DNA of 64,000 nucleotides from Mayfieldus sp963781495 (lineage in GTDB: Bacteria; Actinomycetota; Thermoleophilia; Solirubrobacterales; 70-9), in NCBI GenBank assembly GCA_963781495.1, contig CAWAFX010000002.1:1798001-1862000 (forward strand). Reading direction: 5' to 3'. Shown one piece after another: positions 63,432 to 64,000 of this stretch. The stretch's first letter is position 1. Each line of letters begins with the position of its first letter. Under the pieces are notes generated by a model. The model was not told the origin of the DNA. It was given only the letters and a program-made list of their open reading frames with translations, and did no database searches. Both the position numbers and the translations under genes were made by a program.

Positions 63432-64000
63432 GCCCCGTGGACGGCTCGCCGCTGCTGATCTTCCTCAACGAGGTGGCCGGTGGTCGCAAGCTGCTGCAGG
63501 CGACCCGAGAGCGGGCCGAGAAGGCCTCCGCGATCGCCGTCGTTGCGCCGCAGAACCAGCCCGCCGTCGGGCAGCTGGTCGACTCCGACGAGCTCTACGA
63601 CGCCGCCCTGGCCCGGGTCGAGGTGACGATGGCGATCCTGGCCGAGTTCGGGATCGACGCGGTGGGCGACGTGATGGACCGCAATCCTTCGCTGGCCCTC
63701 GACGACGCGGTGCGTGCCTATGACCCGGGGGAGGTGCTGCTCAGCTGCCTCTACGAGACCCGCTTCGGGCTGACCCGCAAGGACCTCGTTGAGTGGGCCA
63801 AGGATCGCTATGACCCCGAGCACAAGATCACCCACATCCCGGTCCGGATCGAGGAGGACGCGGTGCGCTGGGACGTCATCCACACGCTGGTCGTCGCCAC
63901 CCAGACCGTCGACAGCCCGGACCTGGTCGAGCGGATGAAGGAGCGCCACTCCGAGGCGCCCCACCGCTACACGATCATCTCCCCGCGCTCCGGCGACCTG
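63428..64000 (+). CDS. Unknown protein, 3'-truncated by window end
   Basis: The frame opens at GTG 63428, overlapping the ctaD stop as GTGA, and runs without a stop to the last base (191 codons). It begins SPVDGSPLLIFLNEVAGG and continues with alternating strand-helix units: IAVVAPQNQPAVGQLVDSDE, then WDVIHTLVVATQTVDSPDLV. The hydrophobic strands before LVVATQ and IISPR, and a half-repeat feel, suggest a Rossmann-like or universal-stress-like fold. No family can be named with certainty. Its coupling to ctaD makes a link to respiration possible. Confidence 0.7.
   Translation, partial: MSPVDGSPLLIFLNEVAGGRKLLQATRERAEKASAIAVVAPQNQPAVGQLVDSDELYDAALARVEVTMAILAEFGIDAVGDVMDRNPSLALDDAVRAYDPGEVLLSCLYETRFGLTRKDLVEWAKDRYDPEHKITHIPVRIEEDAVRWDVIHTLVVATQTVDSPDLVERMKERHSEAPHRYTIISPRSGDL

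Overview
The window looks like chromosomal DNA of a very GC-rich actinobacterium. Several traits point to the deep-branching Thermoleophilia/Solirubrobacterales: a GuaB3-type IMP dehydrogenase paralogue next to guaA, an HU protein without a lysine-rich tail, an orphan Flp-like pilin, a Cox subunit I with an N-terminal membrane extension, and many genes whose actinobacterial -10 box (TAnnnT) ends 6-10 nt before the start codon, as expected for leaderless mRNAs. The taxon is inference; no rRNA or tRNA gene is present. I saw no prophage, insertion sequence, CRISPR array or plasmid function, so this is mostly core chromosome with small accessory islands.

Layout. 1-10.7 kb: the 3' end of a queuosine-salvage gene, a JAMM peptidase and a zinc-ribbon protein, then a minus-strand block with a secreted penicillin-acylase-like enzyme, DUF1152 and DUF1802 proteins, and a HyuA/HyuB hydantoinase pair. 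10.8-18.8 kb: nadB, an HDAC-family deacetylase, a three-gene coiled-coil/helix-hairpin-helix operon, a glycosyltransferase, a membrane protein and a gene broken by three frameshifts. 18.8-25 kb: orphan pilin, rph-rdgB-CDF transporter operon, and a Roadblock-like/small protein/tldD/tldE operon. 25-32.4 kb: HU, pyrF, LysM protein, DD-carboxypeptidase, phosphofructokinase-like kinase, a structured leader with terminator, guaB3-guaA and a cupin.

32.4-39.7 kb is a metal and cell-wall region. A COG0701/TIGR03943 permease pair converges on a zinc ABC operon in which a permease and its substrate-binding lipoprotein are fused into one protein, followed by an ATPase, a second permease and a Zur-type regulator. 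A 17-bp perfect palindrome upstream is the likely Zur operator. Beside it lies an M23 peptidase under a cyclic di-AMP riboswitch. 39.8-52.1 kb: rplM-rpsI (S9 with a 160-residue acidic extension), glmM, glmS, a DUF3352 lipoprotein, nnr, CBS protein, alr, CCA-adding-type enzyme, HIT protein, enoyl-CoA hydratase and infA, so mainly translation and peptidoglycan-precursor genes. 52.2-57.5 kb: a coupled six-gene operon joining a GatC/AtzG-like small protein, an amidase, an ABC-2 exporter and a GH63/MGH1-like glycosidase. 57.6-64 kb: secreted and lipoprotein unknowns, a glycosyltransferase, coxB-ctaD and the start of an unknown protein cut by the window end.

Main items for follow-up: the permease-binding-protein fusion and its operator, two genes that seem to start at CTG overlapping the upstream TGA, a two-hairpin intergenic repeat with a compensatory base change, the leader before guaB3, the long imperfect inverted repeat after infA, and the amidase/exporter/glycosidase operon. 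No single feature proves a wholly new system.
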